NCBI GenBank assembly: GCA_029237695.1
Contig: CM055269.1
Coordinates: 28,182,956 to 28,246,955, forward strand
Length of the DNA: 64,000 bases
Direction of reading: 5' to 3'
From: Conchocele bisecta
Taxonomy: Eukaryota; Mollusca; Bivalvia; Lucinida; Thyasiridae
In this document: positions 44,993 through 55,833 of the stretch, in pieces
Numbering within the stretch: position 1 is the stretch's first letter
How the letters are laid out: each line of letters begins with the position of its first letter
The notes under the pieces: model-generated
Told to the model about the DNA's origin: nothing
Database searches by the model: none
The model's input: only the letters and a program-made list of their open reading frames with translations
Translations under genes and position numbers: made by a program

Positions 44993-45283
44993 TCTCATCT
45001 AGACATATTTGTAGAACAATACTCATCAGTACTTATATAAAACATAGAACCTGATGCTCAATGCTCTAAATATGCAACATCAAACATTGTGGCTTCATTC
45101 ACATGTTTATTTAACTTATCAGTACTTACATAAAACAATATCAACCTTGATGCGCAATGCTCTACTCAGGGGACTTAACATTGTGGCGTCAATCAATCGC
45201 TGGTTTATTTAAGTTGTCGCATGCTCCTCATACTTTGTTTATTTTGTTTGCGCTTGATTGTACTAACGGCGTTGCCATTGCAG

Positions 45284-45409
45284 GACCAAAGCGTGCCGCC
45301 TTACAGGCGATGTTGGCGAACCTGGGTGAGAGTGACGATGTGTCCACCACGCAGGGGGGCGCCGCCAGCTCCTTCCCACAGAATAGCATGTCAGATCTAG
45401 ATGACCTGG
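45284..45409 (+). CDS. STRN: Striatin exon F (PKRAALQAMLANLGESDD block)
   Basis: Acceptor GGCGTTGCCATTGCAG, donor CTGG|GTATGC. 126 nt, phase 1 at both ends. It reads (R)PKRAALQAMLANLGESDD, then VSTTQGGAASSFPQNSMSDL and DDL. The K/R-R-x-x-L-x-x-M-x-A-x-L pattern continues the conserved block of exon E and matches the striatin sequence that follows ERKGKK. After it comes the Ser/Gly-rich, variable linker. The last G is completed by exon G. Confidence 0.93.
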
Positions 45410-45532
45410 GTATGCATGCCAATTGTACACCAGTAGGCTAGCCCACTAACGTCCACTTGCATACACTCCCAGAGAACCAGTTTAACTACAGTGTAACGCG
45501 TACACCACTGCATATATATATATATATATCAT

Positions 45533-45733
45533 ATATAGTCGAACCTCACTAAACCGGGACACAGAGCAATGTTAGTTCTGCTCAATTCTGATCGAGTTCA
45601 TTGCCATTATCTCTGATGATAATGTCTGTTGATGATCACAAAGCACCCACGCGTGTCGTGAGGTAGTCCTCTATATGTTTTACAGTGGAACCTCTTGGGG
45701 TGTCCGGTTTAGAGAGGTTCCGCTGTACTGTTC
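45533..45733. repeat. GTCCGGTTTAGAGAGGTTCC foldback
   Basis: GTCGAACCTCACTAAACCGG at left and CCGGTTTAGAGAGGTTCCGC at right with a similar inner end, ACAGTGGAACCTC. A (TA)n run lies just upstream (45508-45530). Relative at 63186-63527. Confidence 0.6.
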
Positions 45734-45749
45734 TGCGCCATGCCCATGC

Positions 45750-45834
45750 CATATCGATGGTCTAGTAACATAAGGTCGTAACTGCTATGCTTTAGCATAG
45801 CAGTTACAACCTTCTGTTACTAGACCATCGATAT
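45750..45834. repeat. Short hairpin
   Basis: ATATCGATGGTCTAGTAACA and its inverse around TGCTATGCTTTAGCATAGCA; another short one, GTAGAAGAATGGGGGTC-like, follows at about 45850-45895. Confidence 0.7.
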
Positions 45835-46009
45835 GTGAAATTAAAGACACAGTAGAAGAATGGGGGGTCACAGTAGAAGAATGACCCCCATTCTTCTAGC
45901 GACTCCTTTCAATTTTTATTCCATATACATGTACTTAAATTATTTCCCTGCATTGTACATGTTGTATTCATCGTACATGTATACTGTCTGTTTTCACAAG
46001 TTACATTAT

Positions 46010-46190
46010 CAGGGATTCCGCTGGGGAAAATAAAAAAATTGCCACTTCAAAAAAAAATAAAAAAATTACAATTTTCGGGGGAAAAAAATAATTTTTTTTA
46101 ATTTATTTTTTCGAAAATTGTAATTTTTTATCGCCAATTGTTTATTTTTATCGCCAATTGCGAAAGTGGCGATCGCCAGCGGAATCCCTG
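46010..46190. repeat. Foldback F7, copy b
   Basis: CAGGGATTCCGCTGGGGAAA to GATCGCCAGCGGAATCCCTG, AAAATTGTAATTTTTTATCG inside. Confidence 0.8.
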
Positions 46191-47118
46191 CATTTCAATG
46201 TGTTACTTAAGCCTTTTGGTATAGATTTTTAAATCAAATTAATAATTCAACAGGTTCTTAAAAATATGGCATTAGAATGTACTATTACCTATGAAAAATA
46301 ACTTCTGCTAAGACAAACAATTCCTTGCATCATTTATAAAAAGTGTTAACATGCATACGAGTGTACCCATATTCATAGAATCCTTCAAATTCTCTCTAAT
46401 TTGAAGATCATGTGTTTTTGTTGCATTAATTATTCTACCCTCATTATTAAGGACTGACTTTATAGAATATGACCTTTTGTTTCAAATGTAGTAGAATCAT
46501 ACACGTGACTGAATATCTATATACAATATATCTGACCCTGTTCTTCTTAGTGTATATTATACAGAGAATTGAGTTGCCATCTCCACCATTTTAGTTTGTA
46601 CATGCTATTGAACAGTTTCACCACTTGGAGCATTTGACACGTACACTAAATAATATGGCAGCAAATCTAATAAAAGTTGGTGCAATACATCCCAGATATA
46701 TAGGACGACAACGTCGTATAAATATTATTTCAGTAGACTACACAAAAAGCTAGACATCTGAGCTTTTCTACCATCACTCGCAAAATACACAATTGACAGC
46801 TATTCAATGTGTAAAATGTCAAACTGATGCACTCTCTATTATTAGAAGTACATCTGACACAGGTAAAATCCGTATTTACTCGCATAGCAGGCAAGTAGAC
46901 AGTACACTCGGAATGTTCACATATATGTTATGCTTATATCCCATTACATTTAGGAAGCAATTATCTTTGAATCAAACAATGATCAAGTATAGAACGGGTC
47001 CTTAAACGAAAATTAAACTGTCGGTATTGTTTTGTCATTCAATTTGGATAATTTTAATTTGGTATGCAGAAATTGGTCCAAACATATCATTTGACCCAGA
47101 TTTCACACTTTACCCTAC
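46191..47118. other. Intron F, no gene seen
   Basis: AT-rich unassigned intron; no clear repeats. Confidence 0.4.
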
Positions 47119-47263
47119 TTGGAAATGTCGCGGGAATACTGGACAAGGCCTTAATATTTTTTTTCGAAAATTGTAATTTGTTATCGCTTCGTGCAGTATT
47201 CCCGCGACTTTTCCAAGTTTATACCCCCGATAAATTCCACAAAAAGGCCATTCATTCCTATAA
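47119..47263. repeat. Chimera of GGAATGAATGGCC element and F7
   Basis: GTCGCGGGAATACTGGACAA.. and its inverse flank a loop with TCGAAAATTGTAATTTGTTA, a piece of F7 (compare 46100-46135). Confidence 0.6.
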
Positions 47264-47975
47264 TACCCTATACAAACAACTGTAATATTGCCTATTGTAT
47301 GCCATAAGTCTAAACCAATTTCTGTCTGGTTCTCTATGTGTATAATTCTGGAAATAGATTTATGTTAGATAAGTTATTGTTTACGCATTGGATTTTTAAG
47401 GAATTAAATGCGAGGGAGCGCTAGTGACCGCATCATTTAGTTTCTGAAAAATCCAATATGTGAACAATAACTGACTTATAGTTCAGCCAAGTGTACAATG
47501 CAGTCAGCATTGTCCCAACCGAGTATTGATTTTCCATTTCCTGTTGAATAGTTAATCATTAAATGTGGCAATATACCGGTACAACTTATTGGGATTAAAC
47601 GTTGCAATATGTGACGTAAGTGGTGGACAATGCTGCCCAGTGATTGGCTTAGAAGTAGAGTGAACTAGAAGTTGCAGTATTTCTTATATGACTGATTGCT
47701 TGCCACGTGTAGTTGTTGTAGTTTGCTCTCAATATGCTTTATAAGTGTTTTATTATTATTGCATTTGTCAGTCTAAATCTACACCTTAACAAGCTTTTGA
47801 TGTTGGCCTAATGTATGTTGACTATATTGGCACGATGTGAAAAGTTACATCTTGGTATATTTGTATTTTCATCGCATACTCACCAGATTAGCTGATGTAC
47901 ATGTATTCATCTGATTAAATGTACCATACAACATTTGCAGCAAGTGTAGGCCTGCACAGCAGCATATTAGGATCT
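47264..47975. other. Intron F, no gene seen
   Basis: Weak foldback around GTTAGATAAGTTATTGTTTA (47363) and CCAATATGTGAACAATAACT (47452); otherwise unassigned. Confidence 0.35.
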
Positions 47976-48519
47976 ACTGTCTGTTTCACGAAACCTGCCC
48001 AAATTTTACGGCTATATAAATAATGCAAAAACAATATATTTTTGGATAATATTAAATTATAGCAAAATTTAAGAATGAGCCTACTTTTTATTTCGTGAAA
48101 TTTGGTCAAATATTGATTTTATTGCGAAAAAACAATTTCCCCATGTTACATCCCCCATAGACATCTTCATCTATGGGGATTTAACATGGGGGAAATTTGT
48201 CTAATTTCAGAAATAGTGGACCGATTTTTGAAATGTAAATTTTGTTTTCTTGGTTGGAACATTTCCAAGCTATCTAGCTAGGTTTCAGAATCAATTTCCA
48301 AAATGTTTTGTTTTTCCTCCAGGTTCTCCACCTCTTTTTTCCCCCATGTTAAATTCCCATTGAGAACTCATTTTTCGTAATAAAATCAATATTTGACCAA
48401 ATTTCACAAAATAAAAAGGCTCGTTAAATTTTGATAAAATTTATTATTATCGAAAAAATATTGTTTTTGCATTGTTAAGAGAGCGTTAAAATTTGGGCAG
48501 GTTTCGTGAAACAGACAGT
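47976..48519. repeat. Long foldback, ACTGTCTGTTTCACG ends
   Basis: ACTGTCTGTTTCACGAAACC / GGTTTCGTGAAACAGACAGT; further arms around CCCCATGTTA and its inverse. The start of a related copy reaches the window end at about 63913. Confidence 0.8.
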
Positions 48520-48855
48520 AATTGTTTGCTGATGCAGGCTTCTTCATGGACAGAATGGCGTAAATGTGGCCCTTATTTCTGGATACACTGATCACAATAT
48601 CGTGAGGTGCATTTCACCAGCTGGCAACCCATTTGTGTACAGGCTGATCACATAAAATATTTCCTCTGGCATTGGTGTGCGAAAAGGCCCTCGAGGAGAC
48701 ACACATGGTATTACATAGTCTGGTCTTCTGTTATACTTATTGCAAACACATTGTGACTTTCTTTAGTAAGGTGTTCATATGTGTATGTGCATTGCTAGCT
48801 GTTGTACATGTAGATGTACTATTATTTTGAAATAGCAAATACTTTTTGTCACGCC

Positions 48856-48966
48856 AGCTATGCAGTGGGGTCAGCGTGTAAGTGCACACACGAACGAACA
48901 CGACAGGTTGGGAACCAACCTGTCGTGTTCGTTCGTGTGTGCACTTACACGCTGACCCCACTGTAG
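48856..48966. repeat. Near-perfect 50-bp-arm hairpin
   Basis: CAGTGGGGTCAGCGTGTAAG..GTCGTGTTCG.. arms around GGTTGGGAACCAACC. Confidence 0.85.
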
Positions 48967-49266
48967 CTATTGCTTCTACTATTGCTCTATTCTGGAATAG
49001 TATTTCACCCTCGCATTTTCTACTCGTGCCAATTTGTTACTAAATTAATTGCCAATTATTTGACTGAAATGGTACATTTCGTATCAAAATATCATACAAA
49101 TAATTAATTTGTCTATGATTAAGAAATCGAGCACTACATGTATAATCAGACACAGTTCTAACAGTAACTGATAACAAAAATCTAGCACTGTAACCAGATT
49201 TAATACTAACCGTAACAGTAATATATGCAGCGGAATATTTTCTGCACCATTCGTATTGTGTTCAAG

Positions 49267-49427
49267 CTGTACAAGGGGGCAGTCCAATACCGTTCCAAGG
49301 TGGGAACCGGAAACAGAGCCCGAGAAGCCCCAATAACGAGGAAGACCTTGAAGCGGCAATAGGGGTGGGGCTCGGAGAGCTGGCAGAAATAACGGTCAAT
49401 AACGATGCAGACCCTGCCAACTATGAT
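49267..49427 (+). CDS. STRN: Striatin exon G (GLGELAEITVNND block)
   Basis: Donor GAT|GTAAGT is clear and the exon ends in phase 0. The acceptor must leave two bases: TATTGTGTTCAAG at 49266 does so; TGTACAAG at 49275 also does and would shorten the protein by three residues. The nearest GGGGCAG does not keep frame. It reads AVQGGSPIPFQGGNRKQSP, then RSPNNEEDLEAAIGVGLGEL and AEITVNNDADPANYD. The LGLGELA-x-x-TV-x-NDAD motif is diagnostic for striatins and lies just before the WD40 propeller. The 161-nt length follows from the first acceptor. Confidence 0.92.
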
Positions 49428-49532
49428 GTAAGTACTGTGGAACCTGTTCTAGGCCACCTTCGAATTGTAAGTACCTGTCTATAGCAGCCACACTTTTGTT
49501 TTCCCAATTATTCAATTACTACATGTGCATAC

Positions 49533-49922
49533 AGTGCTCCAGATAAGGAATTAGTAATTGAGTATTGTCATTCCATCATTTCTGAAGCAATTGGGTATTT
49601 CAACATTTTAATTGAGTAAAATAAAATCGCACTACTGTTTACATATCGACAGACAGCAATAATTGAATAATTTGCTTCGAAATGAAAACATGTCTTGGCA
49701 TTTCATTAGAATTGTCTCCTTGGAGACAATTCTAATGAAATACCAAGATGTGTTTTCAAGGAAAATAAGAAAAATAAGCTATATTTGTTGTCTGTTTATT
49801 GCATGATAAACGTACCACAAAATTTGTATTGCTTTTTGATACTCGCTACTTCTGATTTCAATTGGGTTTTTGGCAATTTTAATTGGGTATTTAAGCAAAT
49901 AGGCAGCTTATCTGGAGCTCTG
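49533..49922. repeat. Foldback F5, full copy, inverse
   Basis: AGTGCTCCAGATAAGGAATT to CAGCTTATCTGGAGCTC; hairpin AGAATTGTCTCCTTGGAGAC in the centre. Confidence 0.8.
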
Positions 49923-50040
49923 GCATAAATGAACATACAAAGACCACCTGTGAACAATGGCCAGCATTTTTCTCTTCCCATGGCTGACCTTTATTCACAG
50001 ACTGTATGTTGATTAACTGATGAGCAATGTAACATGAAAG

Positions 50041-51238
50041 TACAGTCGAACCTGCTCGGGCGTCACCTTTAATCAGCGGTCACCGCCGTTAAGCGGCCAC
50101 TTCAAATTCCTCCGCGCATTTTTGCTATATAAAACGCTTTCATTCAACGGTCACTCGCCTAACGCGGCCAGCGGTCATTAATTATCGTCCCAAACTAGTG
50201 ATCCAATTTCATTAAACGGTCACCGCTAATCTCGATTTCAATGTACCCTGCGGCGGTCGTTACCGAAGCGCGAATTAACAATGATGTCAGCAGTCAATGC
50301 GGGTAATTAAAACACCTAACACGTCGACGCGTCGGCCATATTGAGAGGGTATGTTTCACAGGTGCAAATTGTGTTGCCCGAATTGTCGGCACATTATTGA
50401 AAGAACAGCCTATCGCATCCGGGTTCTTGCACCCTTGTCCGTCGATTCGTAATTTCTATAGGTTACCGACACCGACACAAATGTTGTAAAAAGGAACAGC
50501 CCATTGCCAGTTACCAAATTGACAAAACAGGAATAGCTGATATAATTGGTGTGTATTGCACAGGACCGAGTGTAACCGGCTCAAATATAATTTAAGCAAA
50601 TGGCCTCATATGTCGAATATGAGCCGAATGTCGCACTTATTGACTGCTTTTGCTGACATCGCCTATGCATTATTTACATACACAATTGGAAATGAATCCA
50701 AATTCGACTTGACCAATACCCGACAAAAAAAGAAAAAAGAAATCGCACAACTTATCCCACACCATTTCCGATTATACCACATTATGCCCTATTATCTAGT
50801 ACAATAAGTTGTCTACAATATGAATCTTGCAGATTAGCAGTTGCAGTAGGCTGTAAAATAACAAGAAAAACGTGAACATTGGTGTTTTTATTTGTTGACA
50901 GATTTTTTATTTCATTAAATGATATAATCCACTCATTACATGTTCAGGTTCAATTTTGAAAATATTAAATAAATATCAAGATACACATTTATATTGCATT
51001 AAAACATACATATTTAATCAATATGGTACTCTAAATTAATCATTAATATTATTTATTACATTTGTATTATCAAGTCAACATACCCGTACATGTCTATGTT
51101 ATCTTTATCTTCATTTCAATTTTCAAAATTTACTTGAAATGTACCTGAAAACACAACCCTCTATTAAGAGGTCACCTCTGTTAAGCAGCCAGTTTTGTCA
51201 CTTCCCTTGGGTGGCTGCTTAAGACAGGTTTGACTGTA
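50041..51238. mobile_element. TACAGTCGAACCTG-ended element, 1.2 kb
   Basis: TACAGTCGAACCTG / CAGGTTTGACTGTA inverted termini with one mismatch; TA edges. TTAAGCGGCCAC-type words near both ends are also inverted. No transposase frame. pogo/mariner-like MITE by its ends. Confidence 0.65.
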
Positions 51239-51564
51239 TGCCGCAAAAGACCACAACATATGACTCACTAAACATGACCACAACATAAACAGAATTAAAA
51301 AAAAAAAATTAGAAATGCAAACCATATTGTTTCAAGTAAATAACCCAACAATTCAGTGTTTTCTATAATTTGTATCATTTAGACTGAATATACTTTGATA
51401 ACAGTAGAAGCAGTTGGCCAAACAAATACGGACGGAGCAACAAGTTTGATTTTATCCTGTAAAGGGCATAACCGGTAGAACACAAATATTTACATTCCTG
51501 TATAATTTAAGAATGAAACATTGAAAACAATTCATTGGCTGGAGAACAGAAGAAATACAAAATA
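51239..51564. other. Intron G, no gene seen
   Basis: AT-rich unassigned intron. Confidence 0.4.
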
Positions 51565-51678
51565 CCTGGGCCCGGTTGCTCAAAACATCTGTTAGCTTAA
51601 CAGACTGTTAAATCCTTAGCAATGCTAAGGATTTAAAGTCTGTTAAGCTAACAGAAGCTTTGAGCAACCGGGCCCAGG
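51565..51678. repeat. Foldback, CCTGGGCCCGGTTGCTC ends
   Basis: CCTGGGCCCGGTTGCTCAAA / TTTGAGCAACCGGGCCCAGG with centre CCTTAGCAATGCTAAGG. Ends 140 nt before exon H. Confidence 0.85.
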
Positions 51679-51818
51679 CTGCAAATTCAATAACGTGTCT
51701 GTCTTCACCAAGTGTGTATGTTTTATAGTCCCTGTTTAACACGCATTTGTCTTGACAATCTGGGAATATTTATTTTTCTTCTATTGTTATGTAATGTGCG
51801 ACTTTGCTTGATTTACAG

Positions 51819-51883
51819 CAAATAGCAGCCCCAACAACAGAAGTTTTTAGAAAAACCTGGAATGCCAAATATACACTACGAAG
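51819..51883 (+). CDS. STRN: Striatin exon H (start of WD40 propeller)
   Basis: Acceptor TTGCTTGATTTACAG, donor CGAAG|GTATGT. 65 nt, starting at a codon and ending with AG (phase 2). It reads QIAAPTTEVFRKTWNAKYTL and R. The FRKTWN-x-KYTLRSHFDG segment is the strand leading into WD repeat 1 and is nearly invariant in striatins. The LRS serine is split between this exon and exon I. Confidence 0.95.
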
Positions 51884-52111
51884 GTATGTTATATGTCTTT
51901 TTATGGTAAATTACGAACAGGACCTGTTGTAATGGATTTTTATACATTGTCGTTATGCAGGTCAGTTTCAGTTTGGCTAGCTGGCTGCCCTTCAATGTCT
52001 GTGTTGACTTTTAAATTAAATATGTACGGTATGCGAATTACATTGAATCTCTTTTGACACAAAATCTGGACATATGATTATAAAACTGTCCGAGCTCCAA
52101 ATCTGTACACA

Positions 52112-52178
52112 AAATCAGGGAATTTGATTGGTCGAGACTGAGCTGAACTCGGTCTTGACCAATCAAATTTCCTGATTT
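52112..52178. repeat. Hairpin just upstream of exon I
   Basis: AAATCAGGGAATTTGATTGG / CCAATCAAATTTCCTGATTT around GAGCTGAACTC; 62 nt before the exon. Confidence 0.8.
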
Positions 52179-52240
52179 CGATCTTGAAATCGGAGGATAT
52201 GCTTAGAAAGTTTATAATCAGAAGCCCTTTGTTTTTGCAG

Positions 52241-52357
52241 TCATTTTGACGGTGTGAGAACGTTGGCGTTCCATCCAGTCGAGCCGGTGTTAATAACTGG
52301 CTCGGAGGACCACACACTGAAGTTGTGGAATTTACAGAAAACTGTACCTGCGAAAAA
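52241..52357 (+). CDS. STRN: Striatin exon I (WD repeat 1)
   Basis: Acceptor GCCCTTTGTTTTTGCAG, donor AAA|GTAAGT with two As left (phase 2). 117 nt. It reads (S)HFDGVRTLAFHPVEPVL, then ITGSEDHTLKLWNLQKTVPA and KK. This is WD repeat 1: the SHFDG start, the SED structural tetrad position and the terminal LW-N in place of WD. The repeat packs into the propeller that in STRIPAK contacts partners such as MOB4. The exon is bracketed by two strong hairpins (52112-52178 and 52433-52562). Confidence 0.97.
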
Positions 52358-52432
52358 GTAAGTACAGTGCATAGCATGTTTGTTTACTTCAGGAATATAT
52401 TGGATACAGAGATAGATCAATAGATATAGAGG

Positions 52433-52562
52433 ATCTCAAACTCGTTTCCATTTGATATGAGATTTATGAAAAGAGTCGCACACAATTTATGCACCTGCCG
52501 AGGTGCATAAAATTTCTGACAAGTTTCATAAATCTTGTATCAAATGGAAACGAGTTTGAGAT
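52433..52562. repeat. Hairpin just downstream of exon I
   Basis: ATCTCAAACTCGTTTCCATT / AATGGAAACGAGTTTGAGAT arms, CACCTGCCGAGGTG centre; starts 75 nt after the donor. Confidence 0.85.
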
Positions 52563-53190
52563 TCTGTTTATTACATGACTTCACACTCCAAAATAGCAGA
52601 AAACTTGGGAGATATCCGATATGCTTCAGTGAGAAGACGCTATTGACTATTTTCGCAACGAGTTGAAAATCTTTACAGAGAAAAACAGTTTAATACTAGC
52701 AATGAACAAATTATAAATATGCCATATTATAGGTTACAGTTCTTTGTAAGCACGTTATATTACCAAACGGGGGCGCATTTTAACAATTGTAGTGAATTTA
52801 CTGAATTACCGACGCTGCTGATGACGTTTAAAATATGATCTCAACGTGAAAACATTGTTGCTTTGTCGCACCATTAGTGACATCATTTGGAACGTCTTTT
52901 TTATACGTTTGGCATAGCGCTGTTGCATATTACGAATACATGTACTTAATTAGGATGATGCAGCCAGCCAATCAAATTCACTGCACGTGTTATTACACGT
53001 GTGTCGTATCACATTTATGAAATGGGTTACAGAACGTCGTAACACGGTTTTCATGTGATGAACAGAAAAACACTATTTAAATAATTTTGCTTATAGGTGA
53101 CGCCCCAACTTTACTCGAGTACAAATTTATTCTTGTGTTGCCAAACATAAAGACAATTACAGAACATATTTGCACATTTACATAATTATT
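52563..53190. other. Intron I, no gene seen
   Basis: Unassigned intron sequence; no splice-bounded frame. Confidence 0.4.
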
Positions 53191-53264
53191 GTCTCCTCGC
53201 CGATAGGTAAGAGGGGATATAGCGTTAGTCCACGTACGTGCGTGCGTTAGTCGCACCTTTCATT

Positions 53265-54382
53265 GTATCCCCCGGACTACAGTTGGGGGATACTATGTAT
53301 TTCACACCGAACTTAGTCCGCATCCGCCGCAGACGTTTCTTGTATAATTTGAATACCCTTAGGAATATTTTTCATGAAACTTCACAATTGCATAGACCAT
53401 GACCCAAAGGTGTGTCACGCGCAAGAATGACAACTCTTGCATTGCTAATTTTCTAGTTATATCCCTTTGATTTTTACCCACTGATTTCTTGTCCCAGAGC
53501 AGACCGGTAACTCGAATACCCTTTGAAATATTTTCCTGAAATTTCACACATTCATAGACCACGACCGTAAGGTGTGTTGTGTGTAAGAACTCTTGCCTGG
53601 TTTCTTGTCCGGAATATAACTCGAATACCCATTGGAATATTTTATTGAAACTTCAAAGGTGTGTCAAGTACAATGATAACTCTTGTCGCACTAATTTTTT
53701 AGTTATCTCTCTTTGTTGTTGTTTTTTTGCACACTGATTTCTTGTCTGTAGCATAACTTGAATATCCTTTAGAATATTTTCATGAAACTTTACACATGCA
53801 TAGACCACGAACCAAAGGTGCGTTGCGTGCAAGAATGACAACTCTTGCCTCACTAATTTTCGAGTTATCCCCCTTTGTTTTTTACACACTGATTTCTTGT
53901 CCAGAGCTTAACTCGAATACCCTTTGGAATCTTTTCATAGTGCATAGATTACTACTCAAAGATGTGTTGCACACAAGAATTACATCTCTTGTCTCACTAA
54001 TTTTTCGAGTTATCTCTGTTTTTTTTACACAAGATTTCTTCTCCGGAGCATAACTCTAATAACATTTGGAATATTTTCAGGACAGTTCACACATGCATAG
54101 ACCTCAACCCAAAGATGTGTAACGGACAATTCTTGTCTCACTAATTTTTCAGTTATCTCTCTTTGATTTTTCGCAGGTTGATTTCCTGTCAATCCAAGAC
54201 TTTTGATTAGTCTTTAGAATATTTTCATGATATTTCACGCTTGCATAAACCATGACTCAAAGGTGTGTCTCATTCAAGAACAACTCTCACCTCAGTAACA
54301 TATTAATTTATTGTTTTAGTGGGCTTTCTGTAGACGGGTAGGGGGATACACATGCGCTTTTAGACAAGCATCAATTTCTAGT
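53265..54382 (+). mobile_element. Helentron/HINE-like element, GTATCCCCC family (nested)
   Basis: 5' hairpin GTATCCCCC..GGGGGATAC; about six degenerate tandem units with GAATACCCTTTGGAATATTT and CACACATGCATAGACC; inverted word GGGGGATAC near 54342, end TTTCTAGT next to T. Confidence 0.65.
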
Positions 54383-54386
54383 TTTT

Positions 54387-55029
54387 GTCGCGCCTGCTTT
54401 AGCAGAGGTGCGACGATAGTCGGCGCTTTTTCCGGCGTCGTCTGCGTCGTCCGTTTTTTTTGTAAGGCAAATGCATTAAAGTTATTGTTTTTTCACAATA
54501 TCTCTTTAACCCCTTGCCAGACATTGATAATATTTCACATCAATGTTTGTCTAGGGATGATGCTTCATTACGCACACCCCCACATCCAAATTATCAAGGT
54601 CAAGGTCATTTATTTACTTGTAATGTTCACCGGTTTTGTAACAGAAATGCGTTAAAAGTTATTGTTTTTTCACAATATCTCTAACCCCTTGCCAGACTTT
54701 GATAATATTTCACATCAATGTTTGTCTAGGAATGATGCTTCATTACGCACACCCCCACATCCAAATTTTGAAGGTCAAGGTCATTTATTTACTTGTAATG
54801 TTCACCCGATTTGTAACAGAAATGCGTTAAAGTTATTGTTTTTTCACAATATCTCTAACCCCTTTTCAGACATTGATAATATTTCACATCAATGTTTGTC
54901 TACGGATGATGCTTCATTATGCACACCCCCACATCCAAATTCTGAAGGTCAAGGTAATTTATTTACTTGTAATGTTCACGGTCAAATGCCTCGTCAGGCG
55001 CGACACCGCTTCTGTGGCGGAATTCTTGT
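54387..55029 (+). mobile_element. Helentron/HINE-like element, GTCGCGCCTGC family (nested)
   Basis: 5' hairpin GTCGCGCCTGC..GGTGCGAC, then three tandem units of about 180 bp with TTTTTCACAATATCTCT and GATGATGCTTCATTACGCAC; inverted word GGCGCGAC, CCGCTTCTGTGGCGG hairpin, TTCTTGT next to T. Confidence 0.7.
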
Positions 55030-55309
55030 TTAATAAATGAAGCGCTTCACCGATTTTGATAATTTGGCCACAATGTGTGTCTAGGGCTGGTGTTTTCTTT
55101 TGCATATGACCCACATCCGAACCCCCCAAGGTCATGGTCACTGAGGACTTATGTTCAGCTTGTTTGTAAGGCAAAAATCTTAGTTTTTATATTTTGTTAT
55201 TACCGTATCAAGGCTGCCGCGGGATTAGCTTAGTAATAACCATGCCCTTGTTTACATTTGTGATATTCTTAAAACTTTCCACAAGAATATGATATATTGT
55301 ATAATGTTC

Positions 55310-55601
55310 AATAAACCACAAACCCACTATTCCAATGTTCGGCCTTAGGCCAGAGCTCCAGTTAAGGTGCGTAATTTGGAGGTAAATTTCTTATTTCTCC
55401 ATCAAAAATGGCAAGTTGGGAGTGCTTTAGAATTTTCTCGACGAGACGATTCTAAAGGACTACCAACTTGCCATTTTTGATGAAGAAATAACAAAATTTC
55501 GCCCCAAGTTGGTCAAATTACGCACCTTAACTGGAACTCTGGCCTTAGGCTTTATAAAGGCCTTGGGCCGAAATGTTGGAATAGTGGGTTTGTGGTTTAT
55601 T
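55310..55601. repeat. Double foldback upstream of exon J
   Basis: Outer arms AATAAACCACAAACCCACTA / TAGTGGGTTTGTGGTTTATT; inner arms CAGAGCTCCAGTTAAGGTGC / GCACCTTAACTGGAACTCTG and GGCAAGTTGG..; ends 62 nt before the exon. Confidence 0.85.
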
Positions 55602-55663
55602 AAGAATTTAAAAAACATAACCTTGGGGAACAATTCAGTACAAGCCATGTATTTGTGTTCCAG

Positions 55664-55833
55664 AGCGGCGTCTCTAGATGTGGAGCCGGTATACACGTTT
55701 CGTGCCCACGTGGGCTCCGTTCTATGTTTAGCCGTCGATGCCTCTGGAGAGCATTGTTACAGCGGCGGTATAGATTCCACGATACGATGTTGGAATATAC
55801 CAAACTCAAGTATAGATCCTTATGATTCATTTG
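55664..55833 (+). CDS. STRN: Striatin exon J (WD repeat 2)
   Basis: Acceptor ATTTGTGTTCCAG, donor TTTG|GTAAGT. 170 nt, entering in phase 2 and leaving in phase 1. It reads (K)AASLDVEPVYTFRAHVGSV, then LCLAVDASGEHCYSGGIDST and IRCWNIPNSSIDPYDSF. SLDVEP-x-YTFRAH is the invariant start of WD repeat 2, and the IDPYDS-x after the repeat is the loop leading to WD repeat 3. The invariant RAH histidine and the GGID turn are present. Confidence 0.97.

Larger units (their letters stand above)
53191..55251 (+). mobile_element. Helentron/HINE-like element, CCTCGCC family, with two nested elements
   Basis: 5' hairpin CTCCTCGCC..GTAAGAGGGGATATAGCG at 53195-53224, interrupted by 53265-54382 and 54387-55029; interior resumes GAAGCGCTTCACCGATTTTG as in 2437-2847; 3' part GGCTGCCGCGGGATTAGC.. 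and CCCTTGT next to T. Confidence 0.6.

Noticed and set aside
49283..49290. GGGGCAG at 49282 as acceptor for exon G
   Set aside because: It leaves one base where two are needed after exon F.
54662..55033. 123-residue frame with repeated FFHNISNP
   Set aside because: Translation of the 180-bp tandem units of the element at 54387-55029.
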